Positions 27,116 to 36,517 of a stretch of 60,947 nt of DNA are shown here, piece by piece (position 1 is the stretch's first letter; each line of letters starts with the position of its first letter). The position numbers were made by a program, and so were the translations under genes. Source of the DNA: Acidobacteriota bacterium (GTDB taxonomy: Bacteria; Acidobacteriota; UBA6911; RPQK01; JAJDTT01); NCBI GenBank assembly GCA_022827025.1, contig JAJDTT010000061.1, forward strand, positions 1-60,947. The letters are read 5' to 3'. The notes below the pieces were generated by a model. The model was not told the DNA's origin. It saw nothing but the letters and a program-made list of their open reading frames with translations, and searched no databases.

Positions 27116-27275
27116 GGAGTCTGCGCGGTAGAAATGATCGTAGCGAGAAAGTGGAGAATCGAGGCCAGATTTTCACGATTTTGAGGTGCATAGTGGTTCT
27201 ATTCGCCGAGAAATCGGGGAAATATGGACCGATTATACGCTTTCGCAGCAGATTAATTTCTGCCGCGCAGGCTCC
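27116..27275. mobile_element. MITE-like 160-bp element, copy A
   Basis: Non-coding element with imperfect 20-bp terminal inverted repeats: left GGAGTCTGCGCGGTAGAAAT, right end reverse-complemented GGAGCCTGCGCGGCAGAAAT (two differences). It is flanked by TA on both sides. The interior is AT-rich and closely matches copy B at 36518-36677, with identical length and only a few substitutions. It lies in the 319-base gap between glmS and sufT; the rest of that gap (26970-27115) shows nothing I recognise. A TATAAT reading toward glmS lies inside it. Confidence 0.75.
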
Positions 27276-27288
27276 TAGATCCCGCTGG

Positions 27289-27660
27289 TCAGAGAAGGCC
27301 CAGTTGAAGTCTTGCCGCCTCGGACATGTTCTCCATGGTCCAGGGCGGGTCCCACACGACCTCTACGGCGACTTTTTCTATGCCGGGGAGCGCCCGTACC
27401 TTGGACTCGACCTCCAACGGCAGCGACTCGGCCACCGGACAGCTCGGCGAAGTCAGGGTCATCTTGATATCCACAGCACCGGCGGCGTCGACGTCGACCC
27501 CGTAGATCAGACCCAGTTCGTAGATGTCCACCGGAATCTCCGGATCGTAACAACTCCTGAGGACCGAAATCACCTCTTCCTGGATAGGCTCCCCCACCGG
27601 CGCAATCCCACTTCCCGTTTCGCCCTGCAACCCCGGTTCCGGGTTCGGTTCTTCTACCAT
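27289..27660 (-). CDS. sufT: SUF system assembly protein SufT (DUF59/MIP18 family)
   Basis: 123-aa accessory factor for iron-sulfur cluster maturation. DUF59 motifs: SCYDPEIPVDIYELGLIYGV around residues 36-55 and TSPSCPVAE with the conserved cysteine near 74. Last gene of the suf operon, 31 bases after sufU. Its exact role in other bacteria is an auxiliary one in FeS maturation; here it is inferred from domain and location. Confidence 0.9.
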   Translation of the reverse strand: MVEEPNPEPGLQGETGSGIAPVGEPIQEEVISVLRSCYDPEIPVDIYELGLIYGVDVDAAGAVDIKMTLTSPSCPVAESLPLEVESKVRALPGIEKVAVEVVWDPPWTMENMSEAARLQLGLL

Positions 27661-27691
27661 GGATCCCCCTCCGCGGTCCTCCGCGGGAGTC

Positions 27692-28147
27692 TTACTCGGT
27701 CGAGACGACCTCGTTTCTCTTTTCGAGTGCCGCCCGCAACGTATGCCAGGTCAAGGTGGCGCATTTCACCCGAACCGGATAGCGGCTGACCCCTTCAAAC
27801 ACCACCAATTTACCCAGATCCGGTTCGGAGTGATCTTCCGAATCGAGATTCCCGGTCACGAGCTGGTGAAAGCGCTCGAACAAGGCCTTGACTTCCTCCA
27901 CTGTCCGACCCTTCAGGCTCTCGGTCATTATCGAGGCGGAAGCCATGGAGATCGCGCACCCCGAACCCTGAAACGAGATCTCGTCGACGACGGAGCCCTT
28001 CAACTTGAGGTACACGGTGACCCGGTCGCCGCAGAGGGCATTGAAGCCTTCCGACTGGTGGTCCGCGTCCTCCAGAACAGCGAAATTCCGAGGCCGCCGG
28101 TTGTGATCCAGGATGACCTCCTGGTAGAGGGCGCTCAGGTCCGCCAT
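27692..28147 (-). CDS. sufU: iron-sulfur cluster assembly protein SufU
   Basis: 151 aa, IscU-like fold. Three conserved cysteines at about 39 (ALCGD), 64 (GSGCAIS) and 129 (KCATL). The roughly 20-residue insertion between the second and third cysteine regions (TVEEVKALFERFHQLV) is the mark of SufU rather than IscU. In Gram-positive bacteria SufU is a zinc-dependent sulfur acceptor that activates SufS. The ATG at 28147 overlaps the sufS stop as TGATG; a GTG three bases upstream is the alternative. Confidence 0.92.
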   Translation of the reverse strand: MADLSALYQEVILDHNRRPRNFAVLEDADHQSEGFNALCGDRVTVYLKLKGSVVDEISFQGSGCAISMASASIMTESLKGRTVEEVKALFERFHQLVTGNLDSEDHSEPDLGKLVVFEGVSRYPVRVKCATLTWHTLRAALEKRNEVVSTE

Positions 28148-29412
28148 CACTCAAACACCTCCATCACCTTCTCCAGGCCCCGGCACAAGGCATCGATCTC
28201 TTCCCGCGTGTTGTAGAACGCCAGCGACGCCCGCGCCGTCGCCGGGAGCCCATAGTAATCCATCAGAGGCTGAGCACAGTGATGTCCGGTCCGAATCGCC
28301 ACCCCCTCCAGATCCAGAATGGTGCCCATGTCGTGAGGATGGACTTCGTCCAGGACGAAGGAGAGCACTGCCGCCTTCGACGGAGCGGTGCCGATCAGGC
28401 GCAGGCCGGAAACCTGGGAAAGCCGGGAAGTTGCGTATTCCAGAAGCTCGTTCTCGTAGGCCGCCACGCGATCGAGGCCCAGGTTCTCCAGGTAGTCCAG
28501 CGCCGCGGCCAACGCGACGCCGCCGGCGATATTGGGCGTCCCCCCCTCGAACTTGTGCGGAGGTTCGTTGTAGGTCGTCTTCTCGAAGGAGACGGAGCGG
28601 ATCATCTCTCCTCCCCCCTGGTAGGGAGGCATGGACTCCAGGTGGTTCCATTTGCCGTAGAGGATGCCGATGCCGGTGGGCCCGTAGATCTTGTGTCCGG
28701 AGAAGCAGTAGAAATCGCAATCCAGTTCCTGAACGTCCACCTCGAGGTGCGGCACCGCCTGAGCCCCGTCCAGCAGGACGAGGGCCCCATGCCCGTGCGC
28801 CATTTCAACCATTTTCCGCACCGGGTTGACGGTCCCCAGAACGTTGGACACATGGGTCACCGCGACGATCCGGGTGCGAGGATTCAACAGCTTCTCGTAC
28901 TCGTCCAGCAGTAGCTCGCCCCGGCCCGACACCGGAATGACCCGAAGCCGGGCGCCCTTTTCCTGGCAGAGCATCTGCCAGGGAACGATATTGGAATGAT
29001 GCTCCATCCGGGAAACGATGACCTCGTCACCCGGGCCCAGAATGCTCCGTCCCGCCGTCTGGGCCACCAGGTTGACCGCCTCGGTCGTGCTCCGGACGAA
29101 CACGATCTCTTCCGCCCGGGTGGCGTTGAGGAACTTCCGGACTCTCTCCCGGGTCGCCTCATATGCGTCCGTCGCCTGGACGCTCAATAGGTGGACGCCC
29201 CGCTGAATGTTGGCGTTGGTGCGGGAATAGTATCGGCTCACCGCATCGATGACCTGCTGCGGCTTCTGGCTGGTGGCCGCATTGTCCAGGTAGGCCAACG
29301 GCTTGCCGTGAACCTTCCGGGAGAGGATCGGGAAATCCCGTCGGATGCGTCCCGGATTCAACCCTTCAGACACGCACGGGTGATGGTTTCGGGCGGTTGT
29401 GCTGAAACTCAC
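28147..29412 (-). CDS. sufS: cysteine desulfurase SufS
   Basis: PLP enzyme providing sulfur from cysteine, 421 aa. Schiff-base lysine in FSGHKIYGPTG near residue 240 and catalytic cysteine in RTGHHCAQPLM near residue 382. The N-terminus carries about 18 extra residues before IRRDFPILS, so a later start is possible. Overlaps sufD by 4 bases. Confidence 0.95.
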   Translation of the reverse strand: MSFSTTARNHHPCVSEGLNPGRIRRDFPILSRKVHGKPLAYLDNAATSQKPQQVIDAVSRYYSRTNANIQRGVHLLSVQATDAYEATRERVRKFLNATRAEEIVFVRSTTEAVNLVAQTAGRSILGPGDEVIVSRMEHHSNIVPWQMLCQEKGARLRVIPVSGRGELLLDEYEKLLNPRTRIVAVTHVSNVLGTVNPVRKMVEMAHGHGALVLLDGAQAVPHLEVDVQELDCDFYCFSGHKIYGPTGIGILYGKWNHLESMPPYQGGGEMIRSVSFEKTTYNEPPHKFEGGTPNIAGGVALAAALDYLENLGLDRVAAYENELLEYATSRLSQVSGLRLIGTAPSKAAVLSFVLDEVHPHDMGTILDLEGVAIRTGHHCAQPLMDYYGLPATARASLAFYNTREEIDALCRGLEKVMEVFE

Positions 29413-30752
29413 GTCAGTGCCTTCCTCAGAAAACTTCCTTGCGGCAGCCGGTCGAAGAGCAGGGAACTGAGTCGATCCCGGAGACCGGCCAGCCGCACGC
29501 GGCGGATCACGTCCTCGGCAAAACCGTAGGTCAGGATGCTTCGCGCCATGTCTTCATCGATACCTCGCGACCGCATGTAGAAGATGGCTTCCCGGTCGAG
29601 CTGCCCGATGGTGGCGCCATGGGTGCATTTGACTTCGTCCGCGTAGATCTCCAGTTGGGGCTTCGTGTTCACCAAGGCTCGATCGGAGAGCAGGAGGTTG
29701 TTGTTGGTCTGCACCGAGTCGGTCTTCTGGGCTCCCGGATGAACCACGATGCGTCCCCGGAACACCCCCCGGGAACGGCCGCCCAGAATACCCTTGTAAA
29801 TCTCACGGCTGCCGCAATGGGGAGCCGCGTGCTCGATCCGGGTGTGGTTGTCCACCAACTGCTCGCCGGAAACGACGAAGATACCGTCAAGCGCCGCGTC
29901 CGCTCCCTCTCCCCCCAGAACCACGTTCAGGTCGTTGCGTGTCAGCCGTCCCCCCAGGTCCGCCGACATGGTGCGGGCCACACTGTTGGATTCCTGCCGG
30001 ATCTCCAGGGTCGAGACATGGTGTGCGGCGGGACTCTCCTCCTGCAGCCGATAGTGATCCAGGCGCGCGTTCTCCCCCACCGCCACCTCGGTGACGGGAT
30101 TGCTGAAATAGGGTTTCTCTCCGACTCCCACGTAGTGCTCGACCACGGAGCATTCGCTGCCGGCGCCCGCCAGGATCAGGTTCCGGGGATGGGTCACGAA
30201 TGCCGGCCCGCCGTTGCCGGTGGAGAGAAATACGAGATGGATGGGATCCGGGATCCGAACTCCGTCGGGAACCCGAACGACGGCTCCGTCTTCAATAAAT
30301 GCGGTGTTGAGAGCAACGAACGGATGGCGCTCAGCCTCCACGTACCGGGCCAGGTGGTCCTCGACCTCTTCGGGACTTTCCCGAAGAATGGCCGCCAAGG
30401 AGCCGATCCGGACCTGGCGATCCATCTCCTCCAAGCGGGACAGTTCCGCGCAGTAGCGTCCATTCAGGAAGACGCAATGGGCGGCGGCGCTGCCGCCCGC
30501 CGCCAGGGACTCCGTCCGGCAATGTCCGTCCGGAGGAGTCGCGGGAGCGGTCTCGAATGCGGTGGCCGCCAGGGGGGCGACGTTGGTGTAACGCCAATCC
30601 TCATCGGCGATGGTGGGGAATCCCGTGTCGGCAAAACGCAACATGGCTTCCCGGCGCAGCCGGGACAACCAGGCGGGACTGTCCGACGACGCATCGTCCA
30701 GCCGGTTGAATCGTTCCAGGTAGGAGTCCAGGGACTTTCGTGCGACCTTCAT
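29409..30752 (-). CDS. sufD: FeS cluster assembly protein SufD
   Basis: Beta-helix partner of SufB in the SufBC2D scaffold, 447 aa. C-terminal hallmark KCTHGATIGQLDREAIFYMRSRG around residues 375-397 with the conserved histidine. Sequence diverges from sufB and lacks its cysteine-rich features, as expected. It starts 14 bases after the sufC stop. Confidence 0.93.
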   Translation of the reverse strand: MKVARKSLDSYLERFNRLDDASSDSPAWLSRLRREAMLRFADTGFPTIADEDWRYTNVAPLAATAFETAPATPPDGHCRTESLAAGGSAAAHCVFLNGRYCAELSRLEEMDRQVRIGSLAAILRESPEEVEDHLARYVEAERHPFVALNTAFIEDGAVVRVPDGVRIPDPIHLVFLSTGNGGPAFVTHPRNLILAGAGSECSVVEHYVGVGEKPYFSNPVTEVAVGENARLDHYRLQEESPAAHHVSTLEIRQESNSVARTMSADLGGRLTRNDLNVVLGGEGADAALDGIFVVSGEQLVDNHTRIEHAAPHCGSREIYKGILGGRSRGVFRGRIVVHPGAQKTDSVQTNNNLLLSDRALVNTKPQLEIYADEVKCTHGATIGQLDREAIFYMRSRGIDEDMARSILTYGFAEDVIRRVRLAGLRDRLSSLLFDRLPQGSFLRKALT

Positions 30753-30766
30753 CTCGATTCGTGCCT

Positions 30767-31534
30767 CTAGGCTCCCGCCACCGCCTGCGGCCGGTCCTGC
30801 ACCAGGCCGGCATACCCTCTCTCTTCCAGTTCCAGAGCCAACTCCTTGCCCCCCGACCGGACGATGCGGCCGCGGGCCAGGACATGGACGAAGTCGGGGA
30901 CGACGTAATTGAGCAGACGCTGATAATGAGTCACGACGATGATGGCCCGCTCAGTCGACCTCATGGCGTTGACCCCGTGGGCGACGACCTTCAGCGCGTC
31001 GATATCCAGCCCCGAATCGGTCTCGTCCATGATGCACAGGTCCGGTTCCAGGACCGCCATCTGGAAGACTTCGTTGCGTTTCTTCTCGCCGCCCGAGAAA
31101 CCTTCGTTCACCGGCCGGGTCAGGAGACTCTCGTCCATCTTCAGGAGCCGGGTCTTCTCACGGACCAGATTGAGGAAATCCAGAGCGTCGACCTCCTCCT
31201 GGGAGCGGCTGACCCGGATCGAGTTGAGCGCGGCTCTCAGGAAATAGGTATTGCTCACTCCGGGAATCTCCACCGGGTACTGAAAGGCCAGGAATACTCC
31301 CGCCTGGGCCCGCTCTTCCGGTGAGCACTCCAACAGGTCTTCGCCCTTGTAGGCGATCGTTCCCCGAGTGACCTGGTAATCTTCCCGGCCGGCCAACACC
31401 TGGGCCAAGGTGCTCTTTCCGGACCCGTTGGGCCCCATGATGGAGTGGATCTCTCCCTTGCGGACCGTCAGGTCCACGCCGTTCAGGATCTTCGTATCCC
31501 CCGATCTCACATGCAGATCACTGATTTCGAGCAT
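30767..31534 (-). CDS. sufC: FeS assembly ATPase SufC
   Basis: ABC-type ATPase of the SufBC2D scaffold, 255 aa. Walker A GPNGSGKSTLAQ near residue 35, signature FSGGEKKRNE near 148 and Walker B LCIMDETDSGLD near 172. ATP hydrolysis drives the rearrangement of SufB and SufD during cluster assembly. No membrane segments. Confidence 0.97.
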   Translation of the reverse strand: MLEISDLHVRSGDTKILNGVDLTVRKGEIHSIMGPNGSGKSTLAQVLAGREDYQVTRGTIAYKGEDLLECSPEERAQAGVFLAFQYPVEIPGVSNTYFLRAALNSIRVSRSQEEVDALDFLNLVREKTRLLKMDESLLTRPVNEGFSGGEKKRNEVFQMAVLEPDLCIMDETDSGLDIDALKVVAHGVNAMRSTERAIIVVTHYQRLLNYVVPDFVHVLARGRIVRSGGKELALELEERGYAGLVQDRPQAVAGA

Positions 31535-31592
31535 TGGATTCCCTTCCTGGGTTCAGGAGCCTCGCGGCTTGATGGATGGGCGGCGTGGCGGT

Positions 31593-33050
31593 TTACCCGA
31601 CACTCCCTTCGAGGCTGATGGACAGCAGTTTCTGAGCCTCGACGGCAAATTCCATCGGCAGTTCCTTGATGACCTTCTTGCAGAAGCCATTGACGATCAT
31701 GGAGACGGCGTCCTCCGCCGAAAGTCCCCGCTGTTGGCAATAGAAGATCTGGTCCTCTCCGATCTTTGAGGTCGACGCCTCATGCTCCATGTGGGCGCTG
31801 CTGTTGTTCACCTCGATATAGGGGAAGGTATGGGCTCCACACTCGTCCCCCATCAACATGGAATCGCACTGGGTATAGTTGCGGGCCCTTTCGGCGCCGG
31901 AGCCGATCCGGACCAGGCCCCGGTAGGTATTCTGTCCATGGCCGGCCGAAATCCCCTTGGAGACGATGTTGCTCCTGGTGTTCCTGCCGATGTGGATCAT
32001 CTTGGTCCCGGTATCCGCCTGCTGCCGGTTGTTGGTCAAGGCCACGGAGTAGAACTCCCCCACGGAATTGTCGCCGATCAGGATGCAACTGGGATATTTC
32101 CAGGTAATTGCCGATCCCGTCTCCACCTGCGTCCATGAGATCTTGGAGTTGACCCCCTGGCACTTGCCCCGCTTGGTGACGAAATTGTAGATGCCGCCTT
32201 TGCCGTTCTTGTCCCCCGGGTACCAGTTCTGAATGGTGGAGTACTTGATCTCCGCATTGTCCAGCGCCACCAACTCCACGACCGCCGCGTGGAGTTGGTT
32301 CTCGTCTCTCATGGGCGCGGTGCAGCCCTCCAGATAGCTGACGTAGGACCCCTCGTCGGCGACGATCAGGGTGCGCTCGAATTGTCCGGTCTTGGCGGCA
32401 TTGATCCGGAAGTAGGTCGAAAGCTCCATGGGGCAGCGGACGCCTTTGGGTACGTAGACGAAGGAGCCATCGGTGAAGACGGCCGAGTTCAGCGCCGCAA
32501 AGAAATTGTCCGTGTGGGGCACCACCGAACCCAGATAGCGCCGAACCAGCTCCGGATGTTCCTGAATGGCTTCGCTGAACGAGCAGAAGATGATTCCCAG
32601 TTCCGACAGCTTCTCCTTGAAGGTGGTCGCCACCGAGACGCTGTCGAAGACGGCATCCACGGCCACCTCCGTGACCCCGGCCAACATTTCCTGCTCGCGC
32701 AGGGGAATGCCCAGCTTTTCGTAGGTGGCGCGGATCTCGGGGTCGATGTCGTCCAGGCTCTGGGGACCGTCGCCGTTCGACTTGGGAGCCGAATAGTAGA
32801 CGATGTCCTGGTAGTCGATGGGTGGATAGTGGACATTGGGCCACTCGGGCTCCGTCATCTTCCGCCAGCGGCGATAGGCTCTGAGCCGCCACTGGAGCAT
32901 CCACTCGGGCTCCCCCTTCTTGGATGCAATCAGCCCGATGGTGTTTTCGTCCAGGCCGGGAGGAACCTCGTCGGTCTCCACATCGGTGTAGAAACCGTAT
33001 TTGTATTCCTCCGCCGCCAGATCCTGCAACTGCTCCATCTCAGTAGGCAT
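31593..33050 (-). CDS. sufB: FeS cluster assembly scaffold SufB
   Basis: 485 aa. Conserved features: YYSAPKSNG near residue 92, [54 protein letters not shown], and [19 protein letters not shown] near the C-terminus. First structural gene of the operon, 49 bases after the Rrf2 regulator, which suggests one transcript for regulator and machinery. Confidence 0.97.
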   Translation of the reverse strand: MPTEMEQLQDLAAEEYKYGFYTDVETDEVPPGLDENTIGLIASKKGEPEWMLQWRLRAYRRWRKMTEPEWPNVHYPPIDYQDIVYYSAPKSNGDGPQSLDDIDPEIRATYEKLGIPLREQEMLAGVTEVAVDAVFDSVSVATTFKEKLSELGIIFCSFSEAIQEHPELVRRYLGSVVPHTDNFFAALNSAVFTDGSFVYVPKGVRCPMELSTYFRINAAKTGQFERTLIVADEGSYVSYLEGCTAPMRDENQLHAAVVELVALDNAEIKYSTIQNWYPGDKNGKGGIYNFVTKRGKCQGVNSKISWTQVETGSAITWKYPSCILIGDNSVGEFYSVALTNNRQQADTGTKMIHIGRNTRSNIVSKGISAGHGQNTYRGLVRIGSGAERARNYTQCDSMLMGDECGAHTFPYIEVNNSSAHMEHEASTSKIGEDQIFYCQQRGLSAEDAVSMIVNGFCKKVIKELPMEFAVEAQKLLSISLEGSVG

Positions 33051-33099
33051 GGGATTCCTCTCTCACCGACGATGGCCGTTCCGGCAATCCTTCCGGTTT

Positions 33100-33570
33100 T
33101 CAGCTTGTGGCCTGCGGCGCGCCCAACTCATTGCCGCGTCCCGCCTCCAGCGGGACCAACGAGCCTGACAGCGGAGACGTCATGTCCTGCAGACTGATCC
33201 TCTCCAGTGCGTCCAGAACCGCCTGGTTGATCACCTGCCAGTTGCTCCGGATACAGCAGACCGGTTCCTGCTTGCACTCTCCCGGGGTCCCGATGCACTC
33301 GGTCATGGCAATGGGCCCCTCGATGACGTTGATGATGTCCGCCACCGAGATTCGCCCCGGCTTGAGCGCCAGACTATAGCCTCCCTTGGCGCCGCGGCGG
33401 GACGACAGGACTCCTTGCCGAGTCAACACCTTGAGGATCTTGCTGACCATGGGCAGCGGGATCCGGGTTTCGTCGGAAAGTGCGCGAGCGCTGTAGGTCA
33501 GTCCCTCGCCCCCGGCAAAATGCGTCAACAGAACGATTCCGTAGTCGGCCTCCTTGCTCATTCGTATCAC
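33100..33570 (-). CDS. Rrf2-family transcriptional regulator of the suf operon
   Basis: 156-aa winged-helix regulator. N-terminus RMSKEADYGIVLLTHFA and the wing LSSRRGAKGGYSLA are typical of IscR/SufR-like Rrf2 proteins. The cysteine set (TECIGTP, GECKQ, PVCCI) around residues 92-109 could bind a [2Fe-2S] cluster, letting the protein sense cluster demand. The frame starts with GTG at 33570; an in-frame ATG lies three codons later, but homologues have residues before the MSK-like motif. Probably autoregulates sufBCDSUT. Confidence 0.9.
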   Translation of the reverse strand: MIRMSKEADYGIVLLTHFAGGEGLTYSARALSDETRIPLPMVSKILKVLTRQGVLSSRRGAKGGYSLALKPGRISVADIINVIEGPIAMTECIGTPGECKQEPVCCIRSNWQVINQAVLDALERISLQDMTSPLSGSLVPLEAGRGNELGAPQATS

Positions 33571-33595
33571 GATCTCGTCACCCTCTGGATCGCAT

Positions 33596-33625
33596 ATAGT
33601 ACTAATTTGGTCCTGTTTCTGTCAA
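33596..33625 (-). promoter_or_regulatory. promoter of the Rrf2-suf operon with a candidate operator
   Basis: Minus strand TTGACA, 18-base spacer, TACTAT. The spacer and -10 form an AT-rich imperfect dyad (GGACCAAATTAGTACT) in the position where Rrf2 regulators usually bind. Leader about 20 bases. Confidence 0.55.
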
Positions 33626-33732
33626 CGTCCGCGGCAGCCGATTCCAAAGCGGGTCTCAGACCCTGCTTCCCACCGGATCTCACGGGGCGGGGATCCGGCG
33701 AGCCATGAACCTGTCGCCGGAAGGAAGGACCG

Positions 33733-34749
33733 CTACGGACGGGGCACAGGCGGAGAACCGGGGGCGTAGTATCCGGGCCGGGTATGGACTACGGCGCCGG
33801 GAACCGCCGCCCGGATCGTCACGTCGCGCCAGGAGCCGTCACGGGCGGGATTGGTCGGACGATAAGAGATATAGTATTGATTCTTAAGCTCTTCCGCTAC
33901 CCTCACATAGACATCGGAAAGGCTTTGGAAGGCCTCGCTGTCAAGAACGCGGCCTCCGGTCCGGTCCGCCAGCGTGCGGAGAAATTTCCTCGCACCGATG
34001 ATGTACTCGTCGGTCATCTGCCGGGGAATGAGGCGTCCGCGGCTCATGAGCTGGACTCGGGCGTTCATGGCGCCTCTCCAGTACGCTTCCACCGTCGACG
34101 CGACGTAGGTCATGGCCTCTGAGCGGGTCACCAGATCCAGGGCCTCCTCGGGAGTGACCATGCTGTTGGTGTCGATTCCGTCGGACAGCAGAATGATCGC
34201 TTTTCTTCCCGACACGCCGGCCAGGAGATCGTCGCAGGTGACGTAGAGGGCGTCGTTCAGAACGGTCCGTCCCTTGGCATAGATCTTCAGCATCGCGTTC
34301 TGGATGCGCTGGCGGTCGTTGGTCCAATCGAGGATGAGCTTCGGAAGGCTGCTGAAGGTGATGACGGCGATCTGGTCCTCCTCGCCGAGGCTGTCCACGA
34401 AACGGAGAGCCGCCCGCCGGATCTCGCTCTGGCTTCCCCGGGTGCTTCCACTGACGTCCACCAGCAGCACCACGCGCACGGGCAACGCCTCGCTGTAGAA
34501 GTTCAGGATCTCCTGCCGGACGCCGTCCTCGTAGACGGAGAACTGGTCGCGGGTCAGGCCCCGGAGGAAACCGCCCTGGGCGGAACGCGCGTTCACGGAA
34601 AGGAAAACCTGGTCTACGGCGACGCCGATTCTGAAGCCGGTGTCGGTTTCTTCGACCTGGGGCGGGACACCTTCTTCGGCCTGGGGCGGGGCATCGTCCT
34701 GGATAGCGGGCCAGAAGAGCCCCCAGATCAACAGCGTGAGATGGGACAC
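33733..34749 (-). CDS. VWFA-related acidobacterial domain protein
   Basis: 338 aa. A short hydrophobic N-terminus (LTLLIWGLFWPAIQ) may be a signal peptide or anchor. The beta-sandwich segment FLSVNARSAQGGFLRGLTRDQFSVYEDG precedes a von Willebrand A domain with the metal-ion site DVSGSTRGS near residue 97 and LLSDGIDTNS near 174. The C-terminal region ends in YYISYRPTNPARDGSWRDVTI, typical of the family expanded in Acidobacteria. Molecular role unknown; likely extracytoplasmic protein binding. 37 bases beyond moaC on the same strand, so possibly read through from it. Confidence 0.88.
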   Translation of the reverse strand: MSHLTLLIWGLFWPAIQDDAPPQAEEGVPPQVEETDTGFRIGVAVDQVFLSVNARSAQGGFLRGLTRDQFSVYEDGVRQEILNFYSEALPVRVVLLVDVSGSTRGSQSEIRRAALRFVDSLGEEDQIAVITFSSLPKLILDWTNDRQRIQNAMLKIYAKGRTVLNDALYVTCDDLLAGVSGRKAIILLSDGIDTNSMVTPEEALDLVTRSEAMTYVASTVEAYWRGAMNARVQLMSRGRLIPRQMTDEYIIGARKFLRTLADRTGGRVLDSEAFQSLSDVYVRVAEELKNQYYISYRPTNPARDGSWRDVTIRAAVPGAVVHTRPGYYAPGSPPVPRP

Positions 34750-34786
34750 GGGTCCATTATAGCGGAGGACCCGGTTTCGGATGCGG

Positions 34787-35242
34787 TCAGGGCAGAGGGG
34801 ACTTCGTCTTTTCCAGGAGGCGGACCCGCCCGATCTCCAGTCCCGGGTCCACTGCCTTGCACATGTCGTAGAGGGTGAGGGCGGTGACAGCCACCGCCGT
34901 CAAGGCCTCCATCTCCACGCCGGTCGCCCAGCGGCAGCTGACTCGGCTCCGGATCAGGAACCCCGATTCGTCCAACTCCACGTCCACGTCGACGAAATCC
35001 AGGTTGATATTGTGGCAGAGCGGAATGAGGCCGCTGGTCCGCTTGGCCGCCTCGATTCCGGCCAGACGGGCGACCTCGAACGGATTGCCCTTGGGAAGAC
35101 CGGCTTCCAGTATTACCCGGCGGGTATTCTCCGCCATCAGGACCCGCCCCTCGGCGGCAGCCGTCCGGCGGACCAGCTTCTTGGCGCCGATGTCCACCAT
35201 GCGCGCTCTTCCCGTCGAATCCACGTGGGTCAGCCGTGTCAT
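34787..35242 (-). CDS. moaC: cyclic pyranopterin monophosphate synthase
   Basis: Second enzyme of molybdenum cofactor synthesis, acting on the MoaA product. 151 aa from the ATG at 35242, which has GGAG upstream; the long open frame upstream belongs to moeA. Motifs: TGRARMVDI, KGNPFEVARLAGIEAAKRT, LIPLCHNI and GVEMEALTAVAVTALTLYDMCK. moaA, moaD and moaE are not in the window. Confidence 0.96.
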   Translation of the reverse strand: MTRLTHVDSTGRARMVDIGAKKLVRRTAAAEGRVLMAENTRRVILEAGLPKGNPFEVARLAGIEAAKRTSGLIPLCHNINLDFVDVDVELDESGFLIRSRVSCRWATGVEMEALTAVAVTALTLYDMCKAVDPGLEIGRVRLLEKTKSPLP

Positions 35243-35253
35243 CCCGCCTCCTC

Positions 35254-36483
35254 TCACGCCAGTCGGCCCCGGCCCGGGTCGGCATCGAGGAGCAGGACCG
35301 ACGCCTGGGCTCCGGCGGCGATACCGGAGACGTGCGAGGGGATGACCAGCAGGGAATCCGCCCGGGCGAACCCCGTCAGATCGGCGGACCCTCCCGTCTC
35401 GACCGGGGAAACCCGGAGCGTCCCGCTCCACTCCATGCGGGCCGGCTTGAAGAAGGTGCGGCCCGGCTTATGGGAGACGGCCTGCGTCAACGTCGCCTCG
35501 ACCCGCCGCAACGAGACCGATTCGAATCCCATCCACCGCCGGATCATCGGCCTCGCAAAGAGCTGAAAAGTGACGAATGCCGAAACCGGATTGCCCGGAA
35601 GACCGAAAGCCAGTGTCGATCCCTTTCGGCCCACACAGATCGGTTTTCCCGGTTTGACGGCGGCCTTGTGGAAAATCAGTCCGGCTCCTTCCCGCTCCAG
35701 GACCCGGTGGACGAAATCGTACTCGCCCATGGACACGCCGCCGGAGAGAAGGAGGAGGTCGAATTTCAGTCCGAATCGAATGGCCTCGGCGATGCGTTCC
35801 GGATCGTCCCCCACCGAGACCTCCGATTCGACCTTCAGCCCCAGCCGGCGACAGAGCGCCGAGATCATGGGGCCGTTGGAATTTCGAATCTGTCCGAACC
35901 GGGGCCGGGTGTCGACCGGCACCAACTCATCTCCGGTGGAAACCACGGCGACGGAGAGCGAGCGAAAGACTTCGGGCCGAGCCTGGCCGAAGGAGGCCAG
36001 GACACCAATTTCGCCGGGGCCGATCAATCGTCCCGCTTCCAGAACCACGCTTCCCCTGGCGACTTCCCTGCCTTGTCTCGAGACGTTTCTCCCCGGCGCC
36101 ACCGTCTTCAAGATCTCGACGGTGGATCCATCGACCATTCTCGATTCCTCCACCATCTGAACCGCATCGGTGTCGGGCGGGACCGGCGCCCCGGTCATGA
36201 TCCGCACCGTTTCGCCGGGAGCCACAGACGGCAACGAATCGGCTCCGGCCGCCACTTCTCCAACCACGGCCAGGCGGGCCGGGACTTCCCGGACGTCGGC
36301 ACTGCGGACGGCAAAGCCATCCATGAACGATTTGTCGAACGGGGGCACGTCCGCGTCCGCATGAACAGGCGACGCCAGAACTCGATCCAGACACTGCTCC
36401 AAGGGCAGTGTCACCTTCACCGGGGGCGGACACTGGGCAAGAATCCGCTCCAACGCCTCTTCATAGGAAAGATAATCGACCAT
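35254..36483 (-). CDS. moeA: molybdopterin molybdenumtransferase
   Basis: Inserts molybdate into adenylated molybdopterin. 409 aa from the ATG at 36483, which has AGGGAG 10 bases upstream; another ATG three codons earlier sits too close to that site. Motifs: PPFDKSFMDGFAVR near residue 48, TGAPVPPDTDAVQMVE, STGDELV, IRNSNGPMI, LLSGGVSMGEYDFV and FGLPGNPVSAFVTF. MITE-like copy B ends 34 bases upstream, so any promoter must lie in that repeat or beyond. Confidence 0.95.
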   Translation of the reverse strand: MVDYLSYEEALERILAQCPPPVKVTLPLEQCLDRVLASPVHADADVPPFDKSFMDGFAVRSADVREVPARLAVVGEVAAGADSLPSVAPGETVRIMTGAPVPPDTDAVQMVEESRMVDGSTVEILKTVAPGRNVSRQGREVARGSVVLEAGRLIGPGEIGVLASFGQARPEVFRSLSVAVVSTGDELVPVDTRPRFGQIRNSNGPMISALCRRLGLKVESEVSVGDDPERIAEAIRFGLKFDLLLLSGGVSMGEYDFVHRVLEREGAGLIFHKAAVKPGKPICVGRKGSTLAFGLPGNPVSAFVTFQLFARPMIRRWMGFESVSLRRVEATLTQAVSHKPGRTFFKPARMEWSGTLRVSPVETGGSADLTGFARADSLLVIPSHVSGIAAGAQASVLLLDADPGRGRLA

Positions 36484-36517
36484 TCCGTTCATACTCCCTG
36501 TTCGGTTCCGGAGCCTG

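Noticed and set aside
26972-27184. Short open frame across the glmS-sufT gap
   Set aside because: It overlaps the MITE-like element, has no ribosome site and no recognisable sequence.
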